The position numbers and the translations under genes were made by a program. A DNA stretch of 64,000 nt. Source: Candidatus Rokuibacteriota bacterium. GTDB lineage: Bacteria > Methylomirabilota > Methylomirabilia > Rokubacteriales > CSP1-6. This document shows positions 35,053 to 44,561 of the stretch, piece by piece. The notes under the pieces are model-generated. The model worked only from the letters and a program-made list of their open reading frames with translations, had not been told where the DNA came from and searched no databases. The number at the start of each line of letters is the position of its first letter. Within the stretch, counting starts at the first letter, position 1. The stretch covers positions 36,708-100,707 of the forward strand of contig QHSL01000083.1 of the NCBI GenBank assembly GCA_003220435.1, given 5' to 3'.

Positions 35053-36195
35053 CTACAGCTTGTGCAGCGGGAAGATCATGCGGCGGATCGCGTCGACCTG
35101 GCGCTGCGCGTATTCCTGCGCGCGCACGTGTCGATGCTCGGGGAGCGGATCGGGCGGGTCCCACATCGAGTCGGTCGCGAAGTGGTAGCGCCGCACGTCG
35201 CCGGCGAACGAGGCCGGGAGTACCGACGGCAGCTCCACACCGTTCAGCACCGCCCACGCCGCCGTCCACGCGCGCGCCACGTTCGGCAGGTCGTAGCCGC
35301 CGCCGCCCAGGCACACGAGCTTCGGTGAGAGCTCGGCGATGCGCTTGACCGCGTGCGCGAAGCCCTGCACGTCGAGCGCCAGGTGCGTCAGCGGATCGGT
35401 GCGATGCGAGTCGATGCCGAGCTGGGCCACCACCGCGTCGGGACGGAACGCGGCGAAGAGCGGCGGCACGATCTGCTCGAACGCCGGCTGGTAGACCGAC
35501 GTGTCGGTGTACGGCTCCAGCGGAAGGTTGACGGAATAGCCGGCGCCCGCGCCCGAGCCCGTCTCCTCCACGAAGCCGGTGCCGGGAAAGAGATAGTCGC
35601 CGCGCTCGTGGGTCGAGATCGTCAGCACGTTCGGGTCGCCGTAGAACGCGTGCTGGACGCCGTCGCCGTGATGCGCATCGATGTCGACATAGAGGACGCG
35701 CAGGCTTCGCGCCCGCAATCTCAAGATGGCCAGCACCGCGTCGTTGACGTAGCAGAAGCCCGACGCGCGCGAGGGCATCGCGTGGTGCAAGCCGCCCGCG
35801 AAGTGGAACGCGCGGTCGGCGCGTCCGTCGGCGACCAGGTCGGCGGCCAGCAGCGAGCCGGCGGCGCAAAGCCGCGCGGCGTCCCAGAGGCCGGGGAACA
35901 CCGGGTTGTCGCCGGGGCCCAGGCCGAAACGCGCCGCCAGCTGGGGCGCCCGGCCGCTGTTGCAGGCCTTCAGCACCGCGAGGTACTCGGCGCCGTGGTA
36001 GATCGCGATCTCCTGCTCGGGCGCCGGCTCCGGCGCGCGCACGACCGCGTCCGGCAGCGTCGTGAGCCCGCAGGCCTGCATGAGGCGCCACGTGAGCCCG
36101 AGCCGCTCCATGCGCAGCGGGTGCTCTGGCCCGTAATCGAACCGCGTCCACGCGTCCGAGTAGATCAGCGCGGTCTTTATTGTAACGGGTGCCAT
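35053..36195 (-). CDS. acuC: Histone deacetylase family protein, AcuC-like
   Basis: Zinc-dependent deacylase of the arginase/deacetylase fold, related to B. subtilis AcuC, which deacetylates acetyl-CoA synthetase. Active-site motifs are LHHAMPSRASGFCYVNDAVLA, DIDAHHGDGVQHAFY (zinc Asp and His), GIDSHRTDPL and GGGGYDL. 380 aa fits. ATG 36195 gives the usual TALIYSDAWTRFDYGPEHPL start. No acsA gene is nearby. The 100-bp gap to moaC holds only GC-rich sequence with a weak hairpin. Confidence 0.85.
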   Translation of the reverse strand: MAPVTIKTALIYSDAWTRFDYGPEHPLRMERLGLTWRLMQACGLTTLPDAVVRAPEPAPEQEIAIYHGAEYLAVLKACNSGRAPQLAARFGLGPGDNPVFPGLWDAARLCAAGSLLAADLVADGRADRAFHFAGGLHHAMPSRASGFCYVNDAVLAILRLRARSLRVLYVDIDAHHGDGVQHAFYGDPNVLTISTHERGDYLFPGTGFVEETGSGAGAGYSVNLPLEPYTDTSVYQPAFEQIVPPLFAAFRPDAVVAQLGIDSHRTDPLTHLALDVQGFAHAVKRIAELSPKLVCLGGGGYDLPNVARAWTAAWAVLNGVELPSVLPASFAGDVRRYHFATDSMWDPPDPLPEHRHVRAQEYAQRQVDAIRRMIFPLHKL

Positions 36196-36295
36196 GAGGC
36201 CGGCTTGGACCGAGGGTGGCCTGAGAGAGATGCGAGCCGGCTCCGCACGCGCGCTTCCTGCCGGCAAGGCGCGACCCGGCTCCGACCCGCCCGCA

Positions 36296-36795
<500 letters not shown>

Positions 36796-36799
<4 letters not shown>

Positions 36800-37023
36800 G
36801 CCGTGACGCCGGAGCGAACGTGCCGGATGATGGCCTCCATCCGGTCTTTGGCCATCAGCTTGAGCTTCTTGAGCTCGCTGATGCGCCACTGCTGATCCGC
36901 CGAGAGCAAGGACGTTCCCTTGAGCGTCTCCAGTTCCTGGTCGTAGCCGCGATGCTCGCCACGGAGACGGCGGAACTCCTCGTTCTCGGCCATCAGTCGC
37001 TCGATGAGGGACTCCTGATCCAT
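36796..37023 (-). CDS. DUF465 (YdcH-like) small coiled-coil protein
   Basis: 75-aa helical protein matching DUF465: LMAENEEFRRLRGEHRGYDQELETL ending in ELKKLKLMAKDRMEAIIR. Usually a short antiparallel coiled coil; role unknown. ATG 37023 has GGAGG about 6 nt upstream. It is coupled to moaC by the CTGA overlap. Confidence 0.82.
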
Positions 37024-37126
37024 ACGAGGCCTCCTTGTGCGGGGGAGGAGCCGTTGCTGCACAACTTGAGGTCGTTATAGCGCCGGGCGCCCCGAAGTGT
37101 CAAGAGAACCCGCGAGAACCCGCGAG

Positions 37127-38224
37127 TTATCCGGAAACGGTGCGCCCCAGGCCGATCAGGTGCGCCGCGCTCGCCTTGAACGCGGCGGTGACCGGCGTGC
37201 CCTCGGCCAGCCCCAGGTCGGCGACGGAGCGCGCGGTCACGGTGGCGACGAGCGGAAAGCCGACGTCGACCACCACGCGGATCGCCGGCGTCGAGGGGAT
37301 CAGCTGCACGATCGTCCCCGTCAGGTAGTTCCGCGCGCTCGACAGCGGCGCGACCTCGGTCGGGAGCATCAGCGTGACATCCTCCGGCCGGACACCGACC
37401 CGCACGTGCTCGCCCACGCGCGCGGCTGCGGCCAGCTCGAGCTTCCGGCCCGCGACCTCGACGACGGTCACGCCCGCCTCGCGCGCGATCACGCGGCCAG
37501 TCACGATCGTCTCGACGCCGACGAACCGCGCGACCTCCTCGGTGGCGGGGGCGTGGAAGACCCGCGCGGTGTGGTCGAGCTGGCGGATTCTGCCGCCCAT
37601 GAGCACCGCGGCGCGGTCGGCCAGCGCCTGCGCCTCGCCACGGTCGTGCGTGACCAGGATCGTGGTGACGCGATCCTGGCGCAGGATCGCGCCGACGTCC
37701 GGCAGCAGCTCCGCCCGCGACGGCGCGTCGAGCCCGGAGAACGGCTCGTCGAGCAGCAGCACCGCCGGCTCGAGCACGAGCGCGCGCGCCAGCGCCACGC
37801 GCTGCGCCTGACCGCCGGAGAGCGTGCGCGCGCGCTGGTCGCGGAGCGGCGCGATGTTGAGGCGCTCGAGCCAGCGGCCCACGCGCGCTTCGTCGATCGC
37901 GTCTCCGCGGAACCGCAGGCCCAGCGTCACGTTCTCGGCGACGGTCATGTCGGCCAGCAGCGGCTGCTGGAACACCGTCGCCATCCGCCGACGCTCGGCC
38001 AGCGAGCGGCGCGCGTCGACCGGCGTGCCGTGAAAGCGCACGGCGCCGCGCGTGGGACGCTCGAGCAGGCCGACGACACGCAGGAGGGTCGACTTGCCGC
38101 TGCCGTTGGGGCCGATCACTGCGAGAATCTCGCCCTCGAAGACCTCGAGCGCGGGGACGTCGAGGACGTCGACGCCGCCGTACCGGACGCCGACGTCGGT
38201 CAGCGCGATCACCGCCGGCTTCAT
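37127..38224 (-). CDS. tupC: Tungstate/molybdate-type ABC transporter ATP-binding protein (TupC-like)
   Basis: 365-aa ATPase with Walker A GPNGSGKSTLLRV, Q-loop VFQQPLLADMTVAENV, signature LSGGQAQRVALARAL and Walker B VLLLDEPFSGLD. The C-terminal ~130 residues include an oxyanion-binding TOBE-type region (ARNYLTGTIVQLIPSTPAIRV and TARSVADLGLAEGTPVTAAFKASAAHLI). It pairs best with the TupB-like permease at the other end of the cluster. ATG 38224 overlaps the modC stop by 1 nt. Confidence 0.75.
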   Translation of the reverse strand: MKPAVIALTDVGVRYGGVDVLDVPALEVFEGEILAVIGPNGSGKSTLLRVVGLLERPTRGAVRFHGTPVDARRSLAERRRMATVFQQPLLADMTVAENVTLGLRFRGDAIDEARVGRWLERLNIAPLRDQRARTLSGGQAQRVALARALVLEPAVLLLDEPFSGLDAPSRAELLPDVGAILRQDRVTTILVTHDRGEAQALADRAAVLMGGRIRQLDHTARVFHAPATEEVARFVGVETIVTGRVIAREAGVTVVEVAGRKLELAAAARVGEHVRVGVRPEDVTLMLPTEVAPLSSARNYLTGTIVQLIPSTPAIRVVVDVGFPLVATVTARSVADLGLAEGTPVTAAFKASAAHLIGLGRTVSG

Positions 38225-39348
38225 CAGGCCGGCAGCACGTGGATCGAGCCCCGGTGGATCGAGAACTCCCAGTGACGGTCGCGCTCGATGTCGAGGATCT
38301 CGTACACGAGGTGCGGCACCTCGACCTCGAGGTCGAACCCGCCCTGGGCCGGCTCGCCGGCCGCGTCGAGCCGGAGCCGGAGGATCCACACCGTCCCGAA
38401 GTCCGCCTCGCCCACGATGCGGCCGCGCATCAGGTTCATGTGGTGCGGATCGGGCGCGCCGCGGTCCTTCCGCACGAGCCGCACGTACTCGGGACGGATG
38501 AAGAAGGCGATCGGGCTCTCGGGCGGCGGCAGGTAGGAGCGCGTCGGCGAGTTCACCGCCTCGAGCGTCTGGCCCCGCCAGCTGAGCTGGATGCGATCGG
38601 GCGTCGCCTTGATCACGGTGCCGTGGAGCACGTTGCGAAGCCCCATGATCGTCGCGACGATCTCGGAGGCGGGCTGCCACAGCAGCTCGGCGCGCGGCGC
38701 CGCCTGGACGACCCGGCCGTTCTCGTAGACCACGATGCGATCGGCCAGCCGGTACGCCTCGGTGAAGTCGTGGGTCACGACGACCGCGGCGGTCCCCCAC
38801 GCTCTCAAGATCTCGCGAAGCTCGTCGCGCAGCGCGCGGCGCAGCGGCGCGTCGAGCGCCGACAGCGGCTCGTCGAGCAGCAAGAGCGCCGGATCGATCG
38901 CGAGCGCCCGCCCGAGCGCGACGCGCTGGCTCTGACCGCCCGAGAGCTCGGCCGGATAGCGCCGCTCCAGGCCGCCGAGCCCGAGCCGCTCGATCACCTC
39001 GGCCGCGCGCCGCGCGCGGTCGGCACGGGGGCGGCCGCGGAGGCCGAACGCGATGTTCCGCGCGACGGTCAGGTGGGGGAACAGCGCGTAGCCCTGGAAC
39101 ACGTAGCCGATGCGCCGCCTCTGCGGCGGCAGATCGACGCCCGTCGCCGCGTCGAAGAAGACGCGATCACCCACCACGATGCGTCCGGCGTCGGGCCGGA
39201 TGAGCCCGGCCAGGCACTGGAGTGTCAGCGTCTTGCCCGCGCCCGATGGCCCGAACAGGCCGATCACCGATTGCTCCGCCTCCCACCGCACGTCCAGCGT
39301 GAAGCCGGGAAGTCGCTTCTCGATCGCCACCGAGACCGTGCCGCTCAT
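38224..39348 (-). CDS. modC: Molybdate ABC transporter ATP-binding protein
   Basis: 374-aa ATPase following modB. Walker A GPSGAGKTLTLQCLAG, the ModC-type VGDRVFFDAATGVDLPPQRRRIGYVFQ, signature LSGGQSQRVALGRAL and Walker B LLLLDEPLSALD are present. A C-terminal regulatory region resembles TOBE domains (LRNVLHGTVIKATPDRIQ). ATG 39348 lies just inside the end of modB. Confidence 0.87.
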   Translation of the reverse strand: MSGTVSVAIEKRLPGFTLDVRWEAEQSVIGLFGPSGAGKTLTLQCLAGLIRPDAGRIVVGDRVFFDAATGVDLPPQRRRIGYVFQGYALFPHLTVARNIAFGLRGRPRADRARRAAEVIERLGLGGLERRYPAELSGGQSQRVALGRALAIDPALLLLDEPLSALDAPLRRALRDELREILRAWGTAAVVVTHDFTEAYRLADRIVVYENGRVVQAAPRAELLWQPASEIVATIMGLRNVLHGTVIKATPDRIQLSWRGQTLEAVNSPTRSYLPPPESPIAFFIRPEYVRLVRKDRGAPDPHHMNLMRGRIVGEADFGTVWILRLRLDAAGEPAQGGFDLEVEVPHLVYEILDIERDRHWEFSIHRGSIHVLPA

Positions 39349-39350
39349 CG

Positions 39351-40004
39351 TCAGTACCGGAGCCGCGCCAGACGGCTCAGACCGAAGAGCAGCACGACGA
39401 CGATGCCGACCGCCACGAGGGCGAGCGCGTTCGCTTCGTCCATGAGGTTCGCCTGCACGCGGTCGTAGATCGCCAGCGGCAGCGTCTGGGTCCGCCCGGG
39501 AATGTTGCCGGCCACCATGAGCGTGATGCCGAACTCGCCGAGGGCGCGGCAGAAGGCCAGGACGGTACCGGCCAGCACCGAGCGCCAGGCGAGGGGCAGC
39601 GCGACGCTCCAGAACACGCTCCACTCCGAGCGGCCGAGCGTGCGCGCCGCCTGCTCGAGCTGCACGTCCACGGTTTCGAAGCCCGCCTGCACGGACTTGA
39701 TCACGAGGGCGATCGAGCCGACGACGGCCGCGAGCACTGCCGCGCCCCAGGTGAAGGCGAGCTCGAGCCCGATCGACGCGAGCGCCTGACCGAGGGGGCC
39801 GCGCCGGCCGACGAGGACCAGGAGGTAGTAGCCGAGGACCGTGGGCGGCAGCACCAGCGGCAGCACCACGACCGCCTCGAGCACGTTGCGCCCGGGGAAG
39901 CGCCGGCGAGCCAACAGCCACGCAATCGGCACGCCCACGAGCAGGGTGAGCGCCGTCGCGCTCAGCGAGACGCGCAGCGAGAGCCAGAGGGGGAAAAGAT
40001 CCAC
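39351..40004 (-). CDS. modB: Molybdate ABC transporter permease
   Basis: 217-aa permease with five to six hydrophobic segments and the ModB motif [29 protein letters not shown]. The start GTG 40004 lies 7 nt after the modA stop. Partner of the modC product. Confidence 0.9.
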   Translation of the reverse strand: MDLFPLWLSLRVSLSATALTLLVGVPIAWLLARRRFPGRNVLEAVVVLPLVLPPTVLGYYLLVLVGRRGPLGQALASIGLELAFTWGAAVLAAVVGSIALVIKSVQAGFETVDVQLEQAARTLGRSEWSVFWSVALPLAWRSVLAGTVLAFCRALGEFGITLMVAGNIPGRTQTLPLAIYDRVQANLMDEANALALVAVGIVVVLLFGLSRLARLRY

Positions 40005-40011
40005 GATCGCG

Positions 40012-40779
40012 TCAGAACTCCCCGGGCAGCATGAATCCGAAGCGCTTCATGATCGGCCGGCCCTCGGCTCCGTTGACGAACTGGATGAACGCGAGGCCGA
40101 GCTCCGGCCGCGGGCTTCGGCGCACCACGGCGGCGGCCTGGTCGAGCGGCGCATGCGCCGCCGCGTCGATCCGGACCCAGTCGATCTCGGGGACGTCGGC
40201 GACCGACAGCGCGACGATGCCCGCCTCGGCCGCGCCGGTCTGGACGATCTGCAGCGTGTGCCGGATGTTCTCGCCGAACACGAGCTTCGCGCGCAGCGTG
40301 TCCCAGAGCCCCGCGTGCCGCAGCGCCTGCTCGGCCGCGCGGCCGTAGGGCGCGTGCAGAGGGTTCGCGATGGCCACGTGCTGGACGCTCGGATCGAGAA
40401 GGCCCCGGAGCTCGGTGAGCTTGGGGCCGAACACCCGCGCCGTCGCGAGCACGATGCGGCCCTGAGCGTACAGGGTCCGCGTCTCCCGGAGCAGCGCGCC
40501 CTCGGCGATCAGGGCGTCGACGAACGCCTGATCCGCGGCGAAGAAGACGTCGGCCGGGCCCCCCTGGCGGATCTGGTGGGCGAAATTCCCCGTCGATCCG
40601 AACACCAGCGTCACTCGCGCGCCGGTCGCCCTCTCGAACCGGGGCGCGATCTCGCGAAACGCGAAGGTGAGGTCGGCCGCCGCGAACACCGTGAGCGACG
40701 GAAGCTCGACCGCGAGGGCCGAGGCGGGCTGGACAGCCAGCCACGCGAGGGCAAGAACGAGCAGTCGGCGACTCCCCAT
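40012..40779 (-). CDS. modA: Molybdate-binding periplasmic protein
   Basis: 255-aa binding protein with a Sec signal peptide ([20 protein letters not shown]). ModA-type ligand loops are [41 protein letters not shown] and [15 protein letters not shown]. It binds molybdate and probably tungstate. It is the only solute-binding protein gene in this cluster, so it may serve both transporters. Confidence 0.9.
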   Translation of the reverse strand: MGSRRLLVLALAWLAVQPASALAVELPSLTVFAAADLTFAFREIAPRFERATGARVTLVFGSTGNFAHQIRQGGPADVFFAADQAFVDALIAEGALLRETRTLYAQGRIVLATARVFGPKLTELRGLLDPSVQHVAIANPLHAPYGRAAEQALRHAGLWDTLRAKLVFGENIRHTLQIVQTGAAEAGIVALSVADVPEIDWVRIDAAAHAPLDQAAAVVRRSPRPELGLAFIQFVNGAEGRPIMKRFGFMLPGEF

Positions 40780-40815
40780 GACGCCCTATTCTCTCCTATT
40801 CTATGGACCGCGCTC

Positions 40816-41511
40816 CTAGAGCACGCGGCGCTGCTGGATCGTGGTCAACGCCCAGTTCACCAGGAAGATCAGCACGAGCAGCAGGAGCGAGAGCGCGATC
40901 GCGACGTCGAAGTTCCCCTTGCCGGTCTCGAGCACCATCGCGGTCGTCAGCGTGCGTGTCTGTCCCTTGATGTTGCCGCCGACCATCATGGAGGCGCCGA
41001 TCTCCGAGATGATCCCGCCGAAGCCGGCCATGACCGCGGCGAGCATGGGCAGGCGCGCCTCGCGCAGCACCATCCACACCATCTGCGGCCGCGAGGCGCC
41101 GAGCGCCAGCAGCTGGAGCCGAAACTCGCGCGGCACCTGGCCCACGGCCGCGAGCGTGATGCCGGTCACGATCGGCGACGCGATGACGGCCTGCGCGACC
41201 ACGATCGCCGCCGGCGTGTACAGGATCTCGTAGGCGCCGAGGGGGCCGCTGCGCCAGAGCAGCAGCGTCACGAAGAGCCCGACGACCACCGGCGGCAGAC
41301 CCATCCCGGTGTTCACGGCGCTCACGACGAGACCGCGCGCGGGGAAGCGCGCGAGCGCCAGCGCCGCGCCCGCGGGAATTCCGATCAGCAGCGAGATCAG
41401 CGTGGCGCTCGCGGACACCTGGAGCGAGAGGAGCAGGATCGACCAGACTTCGCCGTCGCCGCCGAACAGCAGCACGAGCGCCTGACGAACGCCCTCGACG
41501 ACCAGGTCCAT
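40816..41511 (-). CDS. tupB: Tungstate-type ABC transporter permease (TupB-like)
   Basis: 231-aa permease, about six hydrophobic segments. NTGMGLPPVVVGLFVTLLLWRSGPLG and FGGIISEIGASMMVGGNIKGQTRTLTTAMV are typical of TupB rather than ModB. First gene of the cluster; ATG 41511 faces tpx with a 68-bp divergent promoter gap. No TupA-type binding protein gene accompanies it. Confidence 0.8.
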   Translation of the reverse strand: MDLVVEGVRQALVLLFGGDGEVWSILLLSLQVSASATLISLLIGIPAGAALALARFPARGLVVSAVNTGMGLPPVVVGLFVTLLLWRSGPLGAYEILYTPAAIVVAQAVIASPIVTGITLAAVGQVPREFRLQLLALGASRPQMVWMVLREARLPMLAAVMAGFGGIISEIGASMMVGGNIKGQTRTLTTAMVLETGKGNFDVAIALSLLLLVLIFLVNWALTTIQQRRVL

Positions 41512-41579
41512 GTACGACGCGCCCTCCCGAATCGTGCCCGATCGACGAGTGTACTAGAATCTCCCCGGGAGGATACCCA

Positions 41580-42110
41580 ATGGCTGACGATCGGAAAGGC
41601 GCTGTCACGCTCCGCGGCAACCCCATCACGCTCGGCGGACCCGAGCTCAAGCCCGGCCAGTCCGCTCCGGACTTCACCGCGCTCGACAACGGGCTCAAGC
41701 CCGTCAAGCTGAGCGAGGCACAGGGCAAGGTGGTCATCCTGAGCTCGGTGCCGTCGCTCGACACGCCCACATGCGATACCGAGACCCGGCGCTTCAATCA
41801 GGAAGCGGCGAAGCTCGGCGCCGGCGTGGAGATCTGGACCATCAGCCGCGACCTGCCCTTCGCGCAGAAGCGCTGGTGCGGCGCCGCGGGCGTCACGAGC
41901 GTCAAGACGCTCTCCGATTTCCGCGAGCGCGCCTTCGGTCCCGCCTACGGGGTCGAGATCAAGGACGGGCCGATCGCCGGCCTCACGGCGCGCGCGGTTT
42001 TCGTGGTCGGCAAGGACGGCAAGGTAAAGCACGTCGAGTACGTGAAGGAGATCGGGTCCGAGCCGAACTACGACGCGGCGCTGGCCGCGGCGAAGTCGGC
42101 GGCCGGCTAG
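41580..42110 (+). CDS. tpx: Thiol peroxidase
   Basis: Reduces hydroperoxides using thioredoxin. 176 aa, atypical 2-Cys peroxiredoxin. The peroxidatic Cys lies in VPSLDTPTCDTETRRFN and the resolving Cys in KRWCGAAGV, with ALDNGLKPVKLSEAQGKVV leading. A GGGAGGA precedes ATG 41580. Its stop overlaps the convergent cytochrome gene by 4 nt. Confidence 0.93.
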   Translation: MADDRKGAVTLRGNPITLGGPELKPGQSAPDFTALDNGLKPVKLSEAQGKVVILSSVPSLDTPTCDTETRRFNQEAAKLGAGVEIWTISRDLPFAQKRWCGAAGVTSVKTLSDFRERAFGPAYGVEIKDGPIAGLTARAVFVVGKDGKVKHVEYVKEIGSEPNYDAALAAAKSAAG

Positions 42111-43051
42111 CGCTCGAAGACGACGGTCACCGGCTTCGCGAAGCGGCCCCTGGCGGAATCCATCACCGGCATGGTCGCGGGCCTGATGGTCAGGGTGATC
42201 GTGTGCGCGCCAGCCGGCAGGGCCACGTTGGCGCCGTAGTGGAAGCCCTGACCGCCGGCCATCGGTGAGAGCTTCACTACCCGTGCGGGCGCGCCGGCCG
42301 CGCGGATCGTCGCCGTGACCGGGAGGTACGGCACCGGCTCGCCGGTCACGCGGTCACTGACGAACACCATCAGGTGTCCGGGCGCGCCGGCCGGCGCCGC
42401 GCGACCGCCGTGGCCCCCGTGATCGCCGGGGCCCTGATCACCGCCGCGGTACTCGAGGCGCACGGTGTAGTCGCCTTCCGTCTTCGTCGACGGCGCCGCG
42501 CCGTGCTCGTGTCCGCCGCTCGTGAGGCTCTTGAGGAACGCGACGAGGTCGACCAGCTGTACCACGCTCAGGCTGTCGGCGTAGCTCGGCATGATCGATT
42601 TCCCGTCGGGGCCGATGAAGCCGGGGCCGTCGAGGATGACCGCGTTCGGCGACAGGATCGACTCGGCGAAGTATTCCGCCGGGTGCACGCCGCCCATGCC
42701 GCTCAGCTCGGGGCCGACGTTTTTCGCGTCGCCACCACTCGTCGGAAAACTCTCACCCTGGATCACGTGGCACTTGAAGCACTCGAGCTCGGCGAAGACC
42801 TGTCGCCCCTTCGCGCTATCGCCCGACGGCAACGCGAACTTCCACCCGAGCGGCACGCCCCCGGACAGATGCAGATCCTCCATGGTCACCTTGCGCGACC
42901 CCGCTCCGTCCGCCGCAGGCGTCCGCGGCGTGGCGGCGGGCGGCGGCGGGCCGTGCCCCTGGTGCTGCGCGCGCACCGCCGACGCGATCGCGATGAGCGC
43001 GGCGACCCCCAGCACCACGCCGCCGATCAGCCGTCTCGACCTGCGACTCAT
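42107..43051 (-). CDS. Exported cytochrome c with C-terminal metal-transport-like beta domain
   Basis: 314-aa protein. A signal peptide/anchor (RLIGGVVLGVAALIAIASAV) is followed by a Pro/Ala spacer and a c-type haem domain with FKCH as part of the CxxCH site (ECFKCH) and Met in SIMPSYADSL as likely axial ligand. After a His/Gly-rich linker (HGGHGGRAAP) the C-terminal ~110 residues look like an immunoglobulin-like domain (VFVSDRVTGEPVPYLPVTAT ... AGAHTITLTIRP) reminiscent of Tp34-type iron-uptake proteins. ATG 43051 is chosen because it begins the signal sequence. Confidence 0.75.
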   Translation of the reverse strand: MSRRSRRLIGGVVLGVAALIAIASAVRAQHQGHGPPPPAATPRTPAADGAGSRKVTMEDLHLSGGVPLGWKFALPSGDSAKGRQVFAELECFKCHVIQGESFPTSGGDAKNVGPELSGMGGVHPAEYFAESILSPNAVILDGPGFIGPDGKSIMPSYADSLSVVQLVDLVAFLKSLTSGGHEHGAAPSTKTEGDYTVRLEYRGGDQGPGDHGGHGGRAAPAGAPGHLMVFVSDRVTGEPVPYLPVTATIRAAGAPARVVKLSPMAGGQGFHYGANVALPAGAHTITLTIRPATMPVMDSARGRFAKPVTVVFER

Positions 43052-43105
43052 GCTCACCTCAGTCCCCGGCATCCAACGTACACCCGCCACCGCGCTACGA
43101 CCGTG

Positions 43106-44551
43106 CTACGAGAGATCCACCCAGACGGTCTTGGTCTCCGTGTAATGCTCGAGGCCCGCCGACCCCATCTCGCGCCCGAACCCCGACTCCTTGAACCCGC
43201 CGAACGGCAGCGCCGCGTCGAACAGGTTGTACGCGTTCACCCACACGGTGCCGGCGCGGATGGCGCGCGCCGCCTTGAGCGCTTTCGCGACGTCGCGCGT
43301 CCACACCGCGGCGGCGAGCCCGTAGGTCGTCGCGTTGCCCTCGGCGATGCCGTCCTCGATCGACTTGAACGGGATCACGGAGAGGACGGGGCCGAAGATC
43401 TCCTCGCGCGCGATCTTCATGCGGTTGGTGACGCCGTCGAAGATCGTGGGCTCGATAAAGTAGCCCTTGCCGGAGCCGACATTGGCGCGCCCACCGCCCG
43501 CGACCAGTCGCGCGCCCTCCTGCTTGCCGGCCTCGATGTAGCGGAGGACCGTCTCCATCTGCTGCCGGGAGACGACGGGCCCCATGCGGGTGGCCTTGTC
43601 CATGGGGTCGCCCACCTTGAGCCCCTTGACGCGCTCGATGAGCTTGGACACGAACTCGTCGTGGATCGTGTCCTCGAGGAAGAGGCGCGAGCCGGCGGCG
43701 CACACTTCGCCCTTGTTGTAGAAGATGCCGGTCAACGCGCCCTTGACCGCGGCTTCCATGTCGGCGTCCGCGAAGACGATGTTCGGCGACTTGCCGCCGA
43801 GCTCGAGCGAGAGGCGCTTGAGGGTGCTGGCCGCCTCGCGCATGATCCCCTTGCCCACCTCGGTCGAGCCGGTGAACGCGATCTTGTCGACGCGCGGGTC
43901 GCGCACCATCGCCATCCCGACTTGACCTCCGGGCCCCGTGACGACGTTGAACACGCCCTCCGGCAGGCCCGCCTCCTGGGTGAGCTCGGCGAACTTCAGC
44001 GCGGTCAGCGGCGTCAGCGACGCGGGCTTGAGCACCACCGTGTTGCCGGCCGCGAGCGCCGGCGCGATCTTCCAGGAGGAGAGCAGGAACGGAAAGTTCC
44101 ACGGCACGATCGCGCCGACCACCCCGAGGGGCTGGCGCAAGGTGAAGGTGAACGCGTTGTCCCGCAGGCCGAGCGTCTCGCCGTGGATCTTGGTCGCCCA
44201 GCCCGCGTAGTACCGGAAGACCTCCGCGGCAAAGGGGATCTCGACCTTCCCCGAATCGAAGAGCGTCTTGCCGGTGTTGAGACTCTCGAGCCGGGCCATC
44301 TCGTCGAGGTTCTGCATGATGAGGTCGCCGAGCTTCCACACGATCCGGCCGCGGTCGGCCGCGCTCATCCGCGGCCACGGCCCCGTGTCGAACGCCTTGC
44401 GCGCCGCCGCGATCGCCAGCTCGACGTCGCGCTCGTCGCCGCGGGCGACCTGCGCGCTCGGCTCCTCGGTCGCGGGATTGATGGTCGCGTACGTCTCCCC
44501 GGTGACCGGCGAGCGCCAGCCACCCCCGATGAAGAGTTGTCCGGTGTTCAT
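43106..44551 (-). CDS. NAD(P)-dependent aldehyde dehydrogenase
   Basis: 481-aa ALDH-superfamily oxidoreductase oxidising aldehydes to acids. Motifs: VVGAIVPWNFPF, AFTGSTEVGKGIM, catalytic Glu in LSLELGGKSPN, catalytic Cys in NKGEVCAAGSR and EEIFGPVL. The closest pattern is the general, betaine or phenylacetaldehyde dehydrogenase group; the substrate is not predictable. ATG 44551 follows the GT39 stop by 10 nt, so it is co-transcribed. Confidence 0.92.
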   Translation of the reverse strand: MNTGQLFIGGGWRSPVTGETYATINPATEEPSAQVARGDERDVELAIAAARKAFDTGPWPRMSAADRGRIVWKLGDLIMQNLDEMARLESLNTGKTLFDSGKVEIPFAAEVFRYYAGWATKIHGETLGLRDNAFTFTLRQPLGVVGAIVPWNFPFLLSSWKIAPALAAGNTVVLKPASLTPLTALKFAELTQEAGLPEGVFNVVTGPGGQVGMAMVRDPRVDKIAFTGSTEVGKGIMREAASTLKRLSLELGGKSPNIVFADADMEAAVKGALTGIFYNKGEVCAAGSRLFLEDTIHDEFVSKLIERVKGLKVGDPMDKATRMGPVVSRQQMETVLRYIEAGKQEGARLVAGGGRANVGSGKGYFIEPTIFDGVTNRMKIAREEIFGPVLSVIPFKSIEDGIAEGNATTYGLAAAVWTRDVAKALKAARAIRAGTVWVNAYNLFDAALPFGGFKESGFGREMGSAGLEHYTETKTVWVDLS

Positions 44552-44561
44552 GGCGTGACTC

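Noticed and set aside
36196..36295. Third copy of the palindromic element downstream of moaC
   Set aside because: GC-rich with a weak hairpin around a TGCCGGCA core, but none of the shared core blocks of copies A and B is present.
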